From assembly GCA_015062655.1 (NCBI GenBank), contig SUUG01000018.1, positions 124,001 through 188,000 of the forward strand: a stretch of 64,000 bases of DNA, given 5' to 3'. The notes under the pieces were generated by a model, which saw only the letters and a program-made list of their open reading frames with translations, was not told the origin of the DNA and ran no database searches. This stretch comes from Coriobacteriaceae bacterium. Its GTDB lineage: Bacteria; Actinomycetota; Coriobacteriia; Coriobacteriales; Coriobacteriaceae. A program made the position numbers and the translations under genes. Every line of letters begins with the position of its first letter. Position 1 is the first letter of the stretch. Below are positions 17,094 to 25,016 of this stretch, one piece after another.

Positions 17094-17229
17094 GGCGTCC
17101 TCTCCCCCTGCTGTCAGGGCGTACGCTCTCCCACCGACCGGATTCAGCCGTCGCGGCCGGCCACATGTCTTTTCACTGTACCCGAATTTCCACCGGCGAT
17201 GCCCCACCCCCGCCTCAGCTAAATGATAC

Positions 17230-17329
17230 CTAGCAAAAAAAATTCTTGTTAGCTTTGGTGAACTCATGATAGACTCCCGCTGTCCGAATAACCCTCAGAG
17301 AGAAACCTCCAGATAGCGGGGGTGTTTTT
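17230..17329 (+). promoter_or_regulatory. Candidate operator and leader hairpin of the siderophore importer
   Basis: An imperfect palindrome, CTAGCAA at 17230-17236 and TTGTTAG at 17246-17252, overlaps a possible -35 hexamer (TTGTTA). It could bind an iron repressor, but it does not match a DtxR or Fur consensus well. Just downstream, CCCGCT (17276-17281) can pair with AGCGGG (17315-17320), followed by TTTTT at 17325-17329. This looks like a leader terminator or attenuator. Both are inference. Confidence 0.35.
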
Positions 17330-17366
17330 CACGTATCTCTGTTGGGATCTCGCGCTAGGAGGTGCC

Positions 17367-18380
17367 ATGTCGTCCCCACGAGCAACCCCCGTGCTCGCCG
17401 TTGCCCTCGCCGCCGTCTCAGCCGCCTCGCTCTTCATCGGCGTCCTCGACGTCGACCCCGCCGGGCTCCTCTCGGGCGACCCCGAGCACCTGTGGGTCTT
17501 CGGCGCCTCCCGCATCCCCCGCTTGCTCGCGGTCTTGTGCTCGGGCGCCGGCATGGCCATCGCCGGCCTGATCATGCAGCAGCTCTGCATGAACAAGTTC
17601 GTCGCACCGAGCACCGGGGCCACGATCTCCTCCGCCCAGCTCGGCGTCCTTGCGTCTCTCATCTGGCTGCCCGGGGCCGGGTTGTGGGGGCGCGCGCTGC
17701 TCTCCTTCGCCGCGGCCACGCTCGGGACCTGGTCGTTCATCTGGCTCATCCGCCGTATCTCGCTCAAGGACCCGGTCATGGTCCCGCTCGTCGGCATCAT
17801 GTTCGGCGGCATCGTGAGCGGCATCACGACCTACATCGCCTACACGACCAACCTCACCCAGGCCCTCTCGACCTGGCTGAGCGGGCACTTCTCGCTCGTG
17901 GTGCGCGGGAACTACGAGCTCGTCTGGCTCGCCGTCCCCCTCATCGGCCTCGCCTTCGCGTTCGCCGGCCACTTCAACATCGTCGGGATGGGGCGATCCT
18001 TCGCCGAAAACCTCGGCGTCAACTACGACACCGTGCTGTTCGCGGGCCTCGCCATCGCATCGCTCATCACCGCCGCCGTCGTCTGCGTCGTGGGGTCCGT
18101 GCCCTATGTGGGGCTCGTCATCCCGAACCTCGTCACGATGTTCAAGGGCGACCGGCTCGAGGGCACCCTCGCTGACACCGCGCTCTCCGGCGCGCTCTTC
18201 GTCCTCATCTGCGACATTGTGAGCCGGCTGGTCATCTTCCCCTACGAGCTGCCCGTGGACCTCACGGTCGGCATCATCGGCAGCATCGCGTTCATCACCA
18301 TGCTGCTGCGCCGCCTGCGCCCGGGCCGACGGGGCCCGGCCTCCCCCGAGCGCGCCGACCGGAAGGCGGCCCGGCCATGA
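17367..18380 (+). CDS. Ferric-siderophore ABC permease (FecCD family), first subunit
   Basis: This 337-residue FecCD-type permease resembles YclN/CeuB/FatD. RIPRLLAVLCSGAGMAIAGLIMQ is the usual family signature after the first membrane segment, and GSVPYVGLVIPNLV is the conserved segment that contacts the ATPase. It forms the translocation path with the second permease. The ATG at 17367 has a near-perfect AGGAGGT ribosome site; an upstream frame extension of 15 codons is rejected. The stop overlaps the next start as ATGA. The order permease-permease-ATPase-binding protein equals Bacillus yclNOPQ. Confidence 0.92.
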   Translation: MSSPRATPVLAVALAAVSAASLFIGVLDVDPAGLLSGDPEHLWVFGASRIPRLLAVLCSGAGMAIAGLIMQQLCMNKFVAPSTGATISSAQLGVLASLIWLPGAGLWGRALLSFAAATLGTWSFIWLIRRISLKDPVMVPLVGIMFGGIVSGITTYIAYTTNLTQALSTWLSGHFSLVVRGNYELVWLAVPLIGLAFAFAGHFNIVGMGRSFAENLGVNYDTVLFAGLAIASLITAAVVCVVGSVPYVGLVIPNLVTMFKGDRLEGTLADTALSGALFVLICDIVSRLVIFPYELPVDLTVGIIGSIAFITMLLRRLRPGRRGPASPERADRKAARP

Positions 18381-19405
18381 GGAGCATATCGGAACGCGCG
18401 GCCGGCACGCCCCGCGCCCCGCTCGCGCCTTCGGCCGCCCGCGCCCGGCGGCGCCGCCGCGTGATCGCCGCCCTCACCGTCCTCGCGGCCGCGTCGCTCG
18501 TGGCCTACCTCGCCGTGGACATCGACTTCGCCAACGAGCGCCTGCTCGCCTTCGCCCTGCGCATCCGCCTGCCCAAGGCCGCCGCCATGCTCGTCGCCGG
18601 CACGGCCATCGGGGCGTCGTCGATCGTGTTCCAGTCCATCACCGGAAACACGATCGTAACGCCCGCGCTGCTCGGCATGAACTCGCTCTACACCCTGCTC
18701 CACACCGTCGTGTTCTTCTTCGCCGGCTCCTCGAGCATCCTCGCCGTCGACGGCGCCCTCACGTTCGCCGTCGACCTCGCGGTCATGGGCACCGTGTCGC
18801 TCCTCATCTACGGGCGGCTCTTCAGCCGGGTCGGGAACAGCATCCTGTACGTCCTGTTGATCGGCACCGTTCTCTCGTCGCTGTTCGGCTCCGTGCAGTC
18901 CACGCTCGTCCGCGTCATGGACCCCAATGAGTACGACGCGCTCCTCGCGACGATCGTCCCGGGCTTCTCGAACCTGAGCTGGGGCATCGTCCTCGCGAGC
19001 GCCGCCCTCCTCGCGCTCACGGCCCTCGCCCTGAGGCGCGAGCTCGCCCTTCTGGACGTCATCACCCTCGGGCGCGACCGGGCCGTGAACCTCGGCGTCG
19101 ACTACGACCGCGTCGTGCGGCGGCTCCTGCTCGGCGTCGCGCTGGCCACCGCCGCCGCGACCGCCCTCGTGGGCCCGCTCACCTTCCTGGGCCTGGTCGC
19201 GGCCAACCTCGCCCGCCAGCTCCTCAAGACCTACCGGCACGACCAGCTCGTGGCGGCCTCGGGGCTGCTCGCCGTCGCGATCATCGCAGCGGGCCAGCTC
19301 GTCATCGAGCAGGTCTACACCTACGCGATCCCCTTGAGCGTGTTCGTCAACGTCTTTGGGGGCTGCTACTTCCTCTATCTGCTCCTCTCGTCGAGAAAGG
19401 CCTGA
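18377..19405 (+). CDS. Ferric-siderophore ABC permease (FecCD family), second subunit
   Basis: This 342-residue permease resembles YclO/CeuC/FatC. The first 35 residues are Arg/Ala-rich and cytoplasmic. The family signature IRLPKAAAMLVAGTAIGASS follows, and GPLTFLGLVAANLARQLLK is the ATPase-contact segment. It pairs with the preceding permease, with which it overlaps by four bases. The start of the ATPase gene comes three bases after its stop. Confidence 0.92.
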   Translation: MRSISERAAGTPRAPLAPSAARARRRRRVIAALTVLAAASLVAYLAVDIDFANERLLAFALRIRLPKAAAMLVAGTAIGASSIVFQSITGNTIVTPALLGMNSLYTLLHTVVFFFAGSSSILAVDGALTFAVDLAVMGTVSLLIYGRLFSRVGNSILYVLLIGTVLSSLFGSVQSTLVRVMDPNEYDALLATIVPGFSNLSWGIVLASAALLALTALALRRELALLDVITLGRDRAVNLGVDYDRVVRRLLLGVALATAAATALVGPLTFLGLVAANLARQLLKTYRHDQLVAASGLLAVAIIAAGQLVIEQVYTYAIPLSVFVNVFGGCYFLYLLLSSRKA

Positions 19406-19408
19406 TCC

Positions 19409-20161
19409 ATGCGCGCCTCCAACCTCAGTAAGCACTACGGAACGACCCCGGTGGTCGGCTCGGTTGATATCGAGTTGCCGCGCGGGCGGGTCATCTCCCT
19501 CATCGGCCCGAACGGCGCCGGAAAGTCCACGGTCATGGGCATGCTCTCGCGCCTGATCTGGCCTGACGGCGGCGAGGTCACGCTCGAGGGGCGGCCGCTG
19601 CGCTCGTGGAACTCCACCGAGCTGTCGAAGCGCATCGCGATCCTCACGCAGCAAAACAACCTCGACATGAAGCTCACGGTGCGCGAGCTGGTCTCCTTCG
19701 GGCGCTTCCCCTACTCGCGCACGCGCCTCACCCGCGAGGACCACGCGATCGTCGAGCGGGCCATCGACTACATGGAGCTCGGGCCGCTTGCCGAGCGGTT
19801 CATCGACGAGCTGTCCGGCGGCGAGCGCCAGCGGGCGCACATCGCCATGGCCATCGCCCAGGACACCGACTACATCCTGCTCGACGAGCCCACCAACAAC
19901 CTCGACATCTACCACGCCACGGCGCTCATGAGGACCGTCCGGCGCCTCGCCGACGAGCTCGGCCGCACCGTCGTGGTGGTCCTGCACGAGATCAACTACG
20001 CCGCCTTCTACTCCGACTACGTCTACGCGCTGAAGGACGGGGCCGTGGCGGCGAAGGGAACGGTTGAGGAGGTGATGCGCCGGGACGTCCTGTCCAAGAT
20101 CTACGGGGTCGATTTCGAGATCATCCGCGTGAAGGACCGGCCCCTCTCCCTGTACTACTGA
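19409..20161 (+). CDS. Ferric-siderophore ABC ATPase
   Basis: This 250-residue ABC ATPase of the FecE/YclP type powers the importer. Walker A is GPNGAGKST, the signature is ELSGGERQRAHIAMA, Walker B is YILLDEPTNNLD, and the H-loop reads VVVLHEINYAA. It continues the operon three bases after the second permease gene, and the lipoprotein gene starts 68 bp later. Confidence 0.95.
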   Translation: MRASNLSKHYGTTPVVGSVDIELPRGRVISLIGPNGAGKSTVMGMLSRLIWPDGGEVTLEGRPLRSWNSTELSKRIAILTQQNNLDMKLTVRELVSFGRFPYSRTRLTREDHAIVERAIDYMELGPLAERFIDELSGGERQRAHIAMAIAQDTDYILLDEPTNNLDIYHATALMRTVRRLADELGRTVVVVLHEINYAAFYSDYVYALKDGAVAAKGTVEEVMRRDVLSKIYGVDFEIIRVKDRPLSLYY

Positions 20162-20229
20162 CCGAGGCGCGGGGGGCAGGGCGCCGCCCGCCCCCCCCCG
20201 CGACCATCCGAACGAAGGAGACTGAACCC

Positions 20230-21237
20230 ATGAAATCTGCCAAGCACCTGCGGGGCCTCGCGCTCGCGCTCGCGCTCGCCGTCGGCCTCGGCCTCTCGGG
20301 GTGCTCGACGCCGGCCCCGGACGGCTCCCGGTCCGGAAGCGCCGGCGGCTCCGCCGTGGCCTCCGCGCCCGCGAGCGTGACGATCAAGAGCCTGAACGCC
20401 ACCAAGGAGACCATCGACCTCGAGGTCCCCTACGACGCGCGGCGCGTCGCGGTGATGGACCTCGCCGCCCTCGACATCCTCGACAACCTGGGGCTCGGCG
20501 ACCGCGTGGTGGGCGCCTCCCAGAACTCCCTCGACTACCTCGCCGACTACAACGGCGGCCAGGTGGCGAACCTCGGCACCGTGAAGGAGGCCGACCTGGA
20601 GGCCGTAGCCGCCGCCCAGCCCGACGTCATCTTCATCGGCGGCCGGCTCGCGCGCCTCTACGACGAGCTCTCGCAGATCGCGCCCGTCGTCTTCCTCGCC
20701 ACAGACAGCGAGAAGGGCGTGATCGAAAGCACGCGCGAGATGACGGAGACGATCGCTGCGATGTTCGGGAAGGAGGACGAGGTCGACGAACTCATGAGCG
20801 GTTTCCAGCAGCGCGCTGACGCCCTCAAGGCGGCGTCCGCGGGCAGCACCGCCCTCGTGGGGATGTACACGAGCGGCGGGTTCAACGTGCTCGGGAGCGA
20901 CGGCCGCGCCTCGCTCATCACCAACGAGGCCGGTTTCACCAACATCGCCGATGACGAGGTCACCGCGACGCACGGCAACGAGATCTCCTTCGAGACCGTC
21001 GTGGAGAAGGACCCCGCCTACATCTTCGTTCTGAACCGCGACGCGGCCATCGGCCGGGGCTCCGAGGAGGCCGCGAAGGACGTGGTCGAGAACGAGCTCA
21101 CGCGAAGCACGACCGCCTACCGCGACGGGCACATCGTGTACTTGGAGCACCCGGGCGTCTGGTACACGGCCGAGGGCGGCGTCACGGCCCTTGATGTGAT
21201 GCTCTCCGATCTGGAGGGCCCGCTCGGCGTGAAGTAG
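20230..21237 (+). CDS. Siderophore-binding lipoprotein (YclQ/CeuE-like)
   Basis: This 335-residue substrate-binding protein has a lipoprotein signal peptide with lipobox LSGCS (cysteine near residue 25) and a Ser/Gly/Ala linker. A periplasmic-binding-protein fold of class III follows (VAVMDLAALDILDNLGLGDRV, then QPDVIFIGGR). It belongs to the group that binds petrobactin-like or enterobactin-like ferric siderophores; the ligand cannot be decided here. AAGGAG precedes the ATG. A strong hairpin follows 36 bp after the stop, ending the four-gene operon. Confidence 0.92.
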   Translation: MKSAKHLRGLALALALAVGLGLSGCSTPAPDGSRSGSAGGSAVASAPASVTIKSLNATKETIDLEVPYDARRVAVMDLAALDILDNLGLGDRVVGASQNSLDYLADYNGGQVANLGTVKEADLEAVAAAQPDVIFIGGRLARLYDELSQIAPVVFLATDSEKGVIESTREMTETIAAMFGKEDEVDELMSGFQQRADALKAASAGSTALVGMYTSGGFNVLGSDGRASLITNEAGFTNIADDEVTATHGNEISFETVVEKDPAYIFVLNRDAAIGRGSEEAAKDVVENELTRSTTAYRDGHIVYLEHPGVWYTAEGGVTALDVMLSDLEGPLGVK

Positions 21238-21272
21238 CGCGGGCGCGGGGCCGTACCGGTAGCCCACTCATG

Positions 21273-21312
21273 AAAGAGCGCCCCCGGGCCGCGTGGCCGG
21301 GGGCGCTCTTTT
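21273..21312. terminator. Terminator between the siderophore operon and ppaC
   Basis: AAAGAGCGCCCCCGG at 21273-21287 pairs with CCGGGGGCGCTCTTTT at 21297-21312. With an A-run on one side and a T-run on the other, it can terminate the plus-strand operon and the minus-strand ppaC transcript alike. Confidence 0.9.
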
Positions 21313-21341
21313 GGTCAGGGAGTCCGCTCAGCGGGGACGGA

Positions 21342-22283
21342 TCAGTTGCCCGCGGCGATGATGGGGGCCGCGACCTGCTTCTTGCGGGAGAGCACACCGG
21401 GCATCCAGACGCCCTCGGGCTTGTCCTTGATGCCGAGGCCGCGCTGGGCCACCTCGGTGTCGCCCGTGAGCAGGACCTGCGACCCCTCCTCGAGGATGTC
21501 GGTGACGAGCAGGACCACGCCGGCCGCGCCCTTCTCGACACGGTAGGCCTCCATGGCCTCGCGGATGGCGGGCAGCTCCTTCAAAGCCGCGGCGCCGTCG
21601 ACGGTCTCGTACTGGCCGATGTAGAGGTCTTTGCCGCCGATGGTGAAGCACTTGATGTCGCGCGCCACCATCTGCTCGGGCGTGAAGTCGCCCGAGCCTC
21701 GGCTCTTGAAGATCTCCTTGCCGTACTCCACCGGGTCCACGCCCAGGCGCTCGCCCCAGCGGGCGGCGAAACGGCGGTCCGCATCGGTGGTGGTGGGGCT
21801 CTTGAGCATGACCGTGTCGGTCATCATGGCGGCGAGCAGGCAGGCTACCTGGGCGTCCGTGGGCTCGATGCCATAGGCGTCGAACAGGTAGGAGATCACC
21901 GTGCAGCTGGAGCCCCAGGGCAGCACGACGATGAAGGGCGGCTGGGCGGTCTCAAAGTTGGCCACGCGGTGGTGGTCAACCAGGCCGATGACGTTGGCGT
22001 TCTCACGGCCGGGAACGGACTGGCCGAGCTCGTTGTGGTCGGTGAGGATGACCTGCTGGCGCTCCTCGCCCTCGGCGGGCGGCTCGATCCCTTCGATCAG
22101 CTGCGGCTCCTCGATGCCCCACTTCTCAAGCACGAGGGCCGTCTCCTTGGGCAGCGGGCCCAGGCGGCAGGGGACGTAGGTGTTGCCGTCGTTCAGCGCG
22201 TTCTTGAGCTGGGCGAACATGACGGCGGACATGATGGCGTCGTTATCGGGGTTCTGATGACCCGTGACCAGGATCGTACTCAT
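21342..22283 (-). CDS. ppaC: Manganese-dependent inorganic pyrophosphatase
   Basis: This 313-residue family II pyrophosphatase of the DHH superfamily splits pyrophosphate. It shows GHQNPDNDAI near the N-terminus, the ILTDHNE motif, the metal-binding DHH in GLVDHHRV, and the C-terminal substrate motif SRKKQVAP. No CBS or DRTGG insertion is present, so it is the short, unregulated type. The ATG at 22283 is preceded by AGGAG. It converges on the siderophore operon and shares its terminator. Confidence 0.95.
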   Translation of the reverse strand: MSTILVTGHQNPDNDAIMSAVMFAQLKNALNDGNTYVPCRLGPLPKETALVLEKWGIEEPQLIEGIEPPAEGEERQQVILTDHNELGQSVPGRENANVIGLVDHHRVANFETAQPPFIVVLPWGSSCTVISYLFDAYGIEPTDAQVACLLAAMMTDTVMLKSPTTTDADRRFAARWGERLGVDPVEYGKEIFKSRGSGDFTPEQMVARDIKCFTIGGKDLYIGQYETVDGAAALKELPAIREAMEAYRVEKGAAGVVLLVTDILEEGSQVLLTGDTEVAQRGLGIKDKPEGVWMPGVLSRKKQVAAPIIAAGN

Positions 22284-22575
22284 GAGGGGCTCCTCTGCAT
22301 TGTGCCTACAGGTGGGGCTATCGTAGCACGTTTGCCGCGATGTACCTGCTGAGCTGAATGCCGTGGGCGGGGCGGGGCGCCCGCGTTGGCCAACAGCGGC
22401 GCCGCGGGCGTGATCTGTGCCGGTAGGACACTCCCCTGCCCTCGGGGGCTTGCCGGTGAGTGAACCGCAGGACGCCCGGGGACTTCGGAGGCCGATCCCG
22501 CCGCGCAAACGGCTCCGCAAGGAGGTTTTGGGCCTCCAGGGCCTCGATCTTGGGGCAGCAAGCTCTTCCAAAACA

Positions 22576-22752
22576 GGCAACCTGGTTAAAAATGGCGGAT
22601 TTGTACTTTGCGCGAGCCCGGAGGCTGCTCCTATGACTAATTTAAGTTATCCACTCGACCTCATTCGCCTCAAAACGATGAACTGATCTTGTTCGACACC
22701 ACGAACGCACCGCGTGAAAAAGTGCAGATCAGCCATTTTTAACCAGGTTGCC
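22576..22752. repeat. Intergenic inverted-repeat element B
   Basis: Perfect arms of 21 bp lie at 22576-22596 (beginning GGCAACCTGGTTAAAAA) and 22732-22752. Pairing continues inward for another 13 bases (22597-22609 with 22718-22731) with one mismatch and two positions that are G-U wobbles only if the plus strand is RNA. The gap between ppaC and the PTS IIA gene (22284-22852) holds nothing else except a small GGAGG/CCTCC hairpin near 22521-22538. Confidence 0.75.
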
Positions 22753-22852
22753 CGTCAAGAAGCCTCGCAAGGCCCGTTTGAGCCGCCATCTGAGCACGCG
22801 CTCGCCCCGCCATCGCTCGAACTCGCCATCGCCGGGATGCGTTGCTCGAACC

Positions 22853-23191
22853 TCAGCCCTTCAGCTCGGCGAGCTCCCGATGCACGTCAATGAGCTCGGT
22901 GGCCATGATGCGCACGGTCTCGGCACTCGCCATCTGGTCCTCGGCGTGCAGGAGGATGAGGGGTGCCACCGGCTCGCGCTCGCCGGCCGCGTCGACCTGG
23001 AGCAGCTTCATATGGGCGTCGTGCCCACCGCCGTACGCGGCGTCGCCCTCGCCGATCAGCTTCTCGGCACCCGCGAAGTCCCCGCTCTTGGCGGCCTTCA
23101 CGGCGTTGATGAAGCAGCTCTTGGCCGTGCCCACGTAGCTGATGATCTCAAAGCAGGCGAGCTGCAGCTCCTCGTTCTCCTCCGGTGTCAT
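22853..23191 (-). CDS. celC: PTS lactose/cellobiose-type IIA protein
   Basis: This 112-residue all-helical IIA protein has the phospho-accepting histidine in GGGHDAHMKLLQ and a second conserved stretch, LILLHAEDQMASA. It receives phosphate from HPr and passes it to IIB. It is the last gene of the operon GH1-IIC-IIB-IIA. The length and both motifs are normal. Its IIB partner next door is frameshifted, so it may depend on another IIB. Confidence 0.93.
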   Translation of the reverse strand: MTPEENEELQLACFEIISYVGTAKSCFINAVKAAKSGDFAGAEKLIGEGDAAYGGGHDAHMKLLQVDAAGEREPVAPLILLHAEDQMASAETVRIMATELIDVHRELAELKG

Positions 23192-23194
23192 GGT

Positions 23195-23499
23195 CTATCC
23201 AATCTGCTCGATAGCGGTGTCGATGATCTTCGCGGCGTTCATGCGACCGTAGTCTACCATGGGGATGACAACGACCGGCGTGCCCGTGCCGGCGAGCTTA
23301 GCCTCGAAATCGTCCTTCGTGTAGCCGATCTGCGGACCAGCAGCACGATGTCGGCATCAGAGAGGTGGTCGTGCGCCTCGTTCAGCGGCCGCGCCTCGAT
23401 CTCCACATCGAGCCCGCGGGAGGCGGCCTCTTTCTGCATCTTCTGCACGAGCAGGCTCGTCGACATGCCCGCGTTGCAGCACAGCAGGATCTTCTTCAT
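23195..23499 (-). pseudogene. celA: PTS cellobiose-type IIB, frameshifted
   Basis: The frame begins MKKILLCCNAGMSTSLLVQK, the classic IIB start with the phospho-accepting cysteine in CCNAGMSTS, and continues normally to DADIVLL. There the expected GPQIGYTKDDFEAKLAG... is found only in the neighbouring frame. One base, most simply a G at about 23334-23340, appears to be missing. The second half then reads normally (TPVVVIPMVDYGRMNAAKIID) to a TAG at 23195. The 305-bp span is one base short of 102 codons. The product as written would end in an unrelated 25-residue tail after about 81 residues. It is either a true inactivating mutation or a sequencing error. Confidence 0.85.
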
Positions 23500-23538
23500 G
23501 ATGAGCTCCAATCTTCTCGGCGCGGCGCGCAGGCGTCC

Positions 23539-24906
23539 CTACGCGACCTCGCCCTCGAGCTCGGCCTGCTTGATGAGGGATTTCTCGGAGACCTTCATGA
23601 ACGGCAGGTAGAGCAGGACATCAACCACGAGCAGGATCACCTGCAAGATCACCGCGGCCACATCGCCACCCGTGGCGAGGAAGCCGTTCAGGAACAGCGG
23701 GGTCGTCCACGGAACCTGGATGACGCAGGGCGCGATGATGCCGGCGACCGTCGCCAGGTAGGACACGATGATGTTCACCGCGACGCACCCCACGAAGGGC
23801 ACCATCAAAGGCACGTTGTACACAACAGGATACCCGTAGATGACCGGCTCGTTGATGTTGAAGATGCCCGGGAGCAGCGCCATCTTGGCCACCTCGCGCG
23901 ACGGCTTGTACTTGCCCCAGATGAACGCCGCGATCAGCAGGGCGATCGTGCAGCCCGAGCCGCCGGTGAGAGCGAAGACGTTGATGATGTCCATGTTCAT
24001 GTAGTTCTCGACCGGGATCGCCTGACCGGCCTGGAACAGCGCCGTGTTCTCAAGCAGGACGATGGTCAGGATCGGCTCCACGAGCACGCCGTTGACCGTG
24101 GTCTGGTGGATGCCGAGCGTGAACAGGAAGGTGCCGAGGCAGTACACGAACACGAGGCCGGGCAGGCTCGTGACGACCGCGCGCAGCGGCGTCTGGATCC
24201 AAACGTTGATGAGCGAGATCAGGTCGGTCTGGAAGAAGGCGTTGAGGCAGAGGGCCACGAGCGCGAAGGCGCCGAGCGTGAGCAGCATCGGGACCAGCAC
24301 GTTGAAGGACTTCTCGACCGCGGGCGGCACGCCGTCACCGAGGCGGATGGCGAGCTTGTCGATGCCCGAGAGCTTGATGAAAAGCGTCGTGGCCAAAAGC
24401 CCGATGATGATCGCGCCGAACATGCCCTGGGCGCCCGTATTGGACGAGGCGAGGACGCCCGACACCTCGGCGGTCGTGACCTCGTCGGTCATGAGCGCGG
24501 AGCCGGCGGCGAGGTTCGCCGTGACGGTCTGCGGCATCATGATCACGAAGGCCGCGATGGCGATGACCACGCAGGAGATCGCGTTGTCGAAGCGCTTGTT
24601 CTTGGCGAAGCTGTAGCCGATCATGCCGGCGAGCAGCAGCGCCGAGATGCTCAGCGTGCCGGTGGTGAGGGCGTTGCCCCAGTACTGGAGCGTGGTGAGC
24701 AGCTCCGCGTTGGGGGCGAGGCCGCTCGCGCCCCAGATCTTGTCGAACACCACCGCGTTCACGAGCACGGCGATGCCGGCCATGATGAACAGCGGCATGA
24801 TGGTGGCGAACGCGTCGCGCAGCGACCGCAGATGCACCTGGTTGCCCACCTTGGCGGACTTCTCGGCGAACGCGTCGAGGAACGCCTGACCCTTCGAAGA
24901 TGACAT
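23539..24906 (-). CDS. celB: PTS cellobiose-type IIC permease
   Basis: This 455-residue EIIC of the lactose/cellobiose family carries beta-glucosides or chito-oligosaccharides across the membrane. About ten hydrophobic segments are visible, and the family's conserved FNINEPVIYGYPVV signature with its catalytic glutamate is near residue 345. GGAGT precedes the ATG. It is intact, unlike the IIB gene that follows it in the operon. The sugar cannot be fixed from sequence alone; the upstream GH1 gene suggests a beta-glucoside. Confidence 0.93.
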   Translation of the reverse strand: MSSSKGQAFLDAFAEKSAKVGNQVHLRSLRDAFATIMPLFIMAGIAVLVNAVVFDKIWGASGLAPNAELLTTLQYWGNALTTGTLSISALLLAGMIGYSFAKNKRFDNAISCVVIAIAAFVIMMPQTVTANLAAGSALMTDEVTTAEVSGVLASSNTGAQGMFGAIIIGLLATTLFIKLSGIDKLAIRLGDGVPPAVEKSFNVLVPMLLTLGAFALVALCLNAFFQTDLISLINVWIQTPLRAVVTSLPGLVFVYCLGTFLFTLGIHQTTVNGVLVEPILTIVLLENTALFQAGQAIPVENYMNMDIINVFALTGGSGCTIALLIAAFIWGKYKPSREVAKMALLPGIFNINEPVIYGYPVVYNVPLMVPFVGCVAVNIIVSYLATVAGIIAPCVIQVPWTTPLFLNGFLATGGDVAAVILQVILLVVDVLLYLPFMKVSEKSLIKQAELEGEVA

Positions 24907-25016
24907 GGTTACTCCAATCCCTGAGTATCTTCTTTATCGCACGGAGGGGACGGACCGCGCGCTCCCCCGAACACGCTCCCCGGCGGCCGCGACGCCGGGC
25001 GGTCGAGCCGATCGCG

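Noticed and set aside
17222..17366. Fur or DtxR box upstream of the siderophore importer
   Set aside because: The imperfect palindrome there does not match either consensus closely, so it is listed only as a weak operator candidate.
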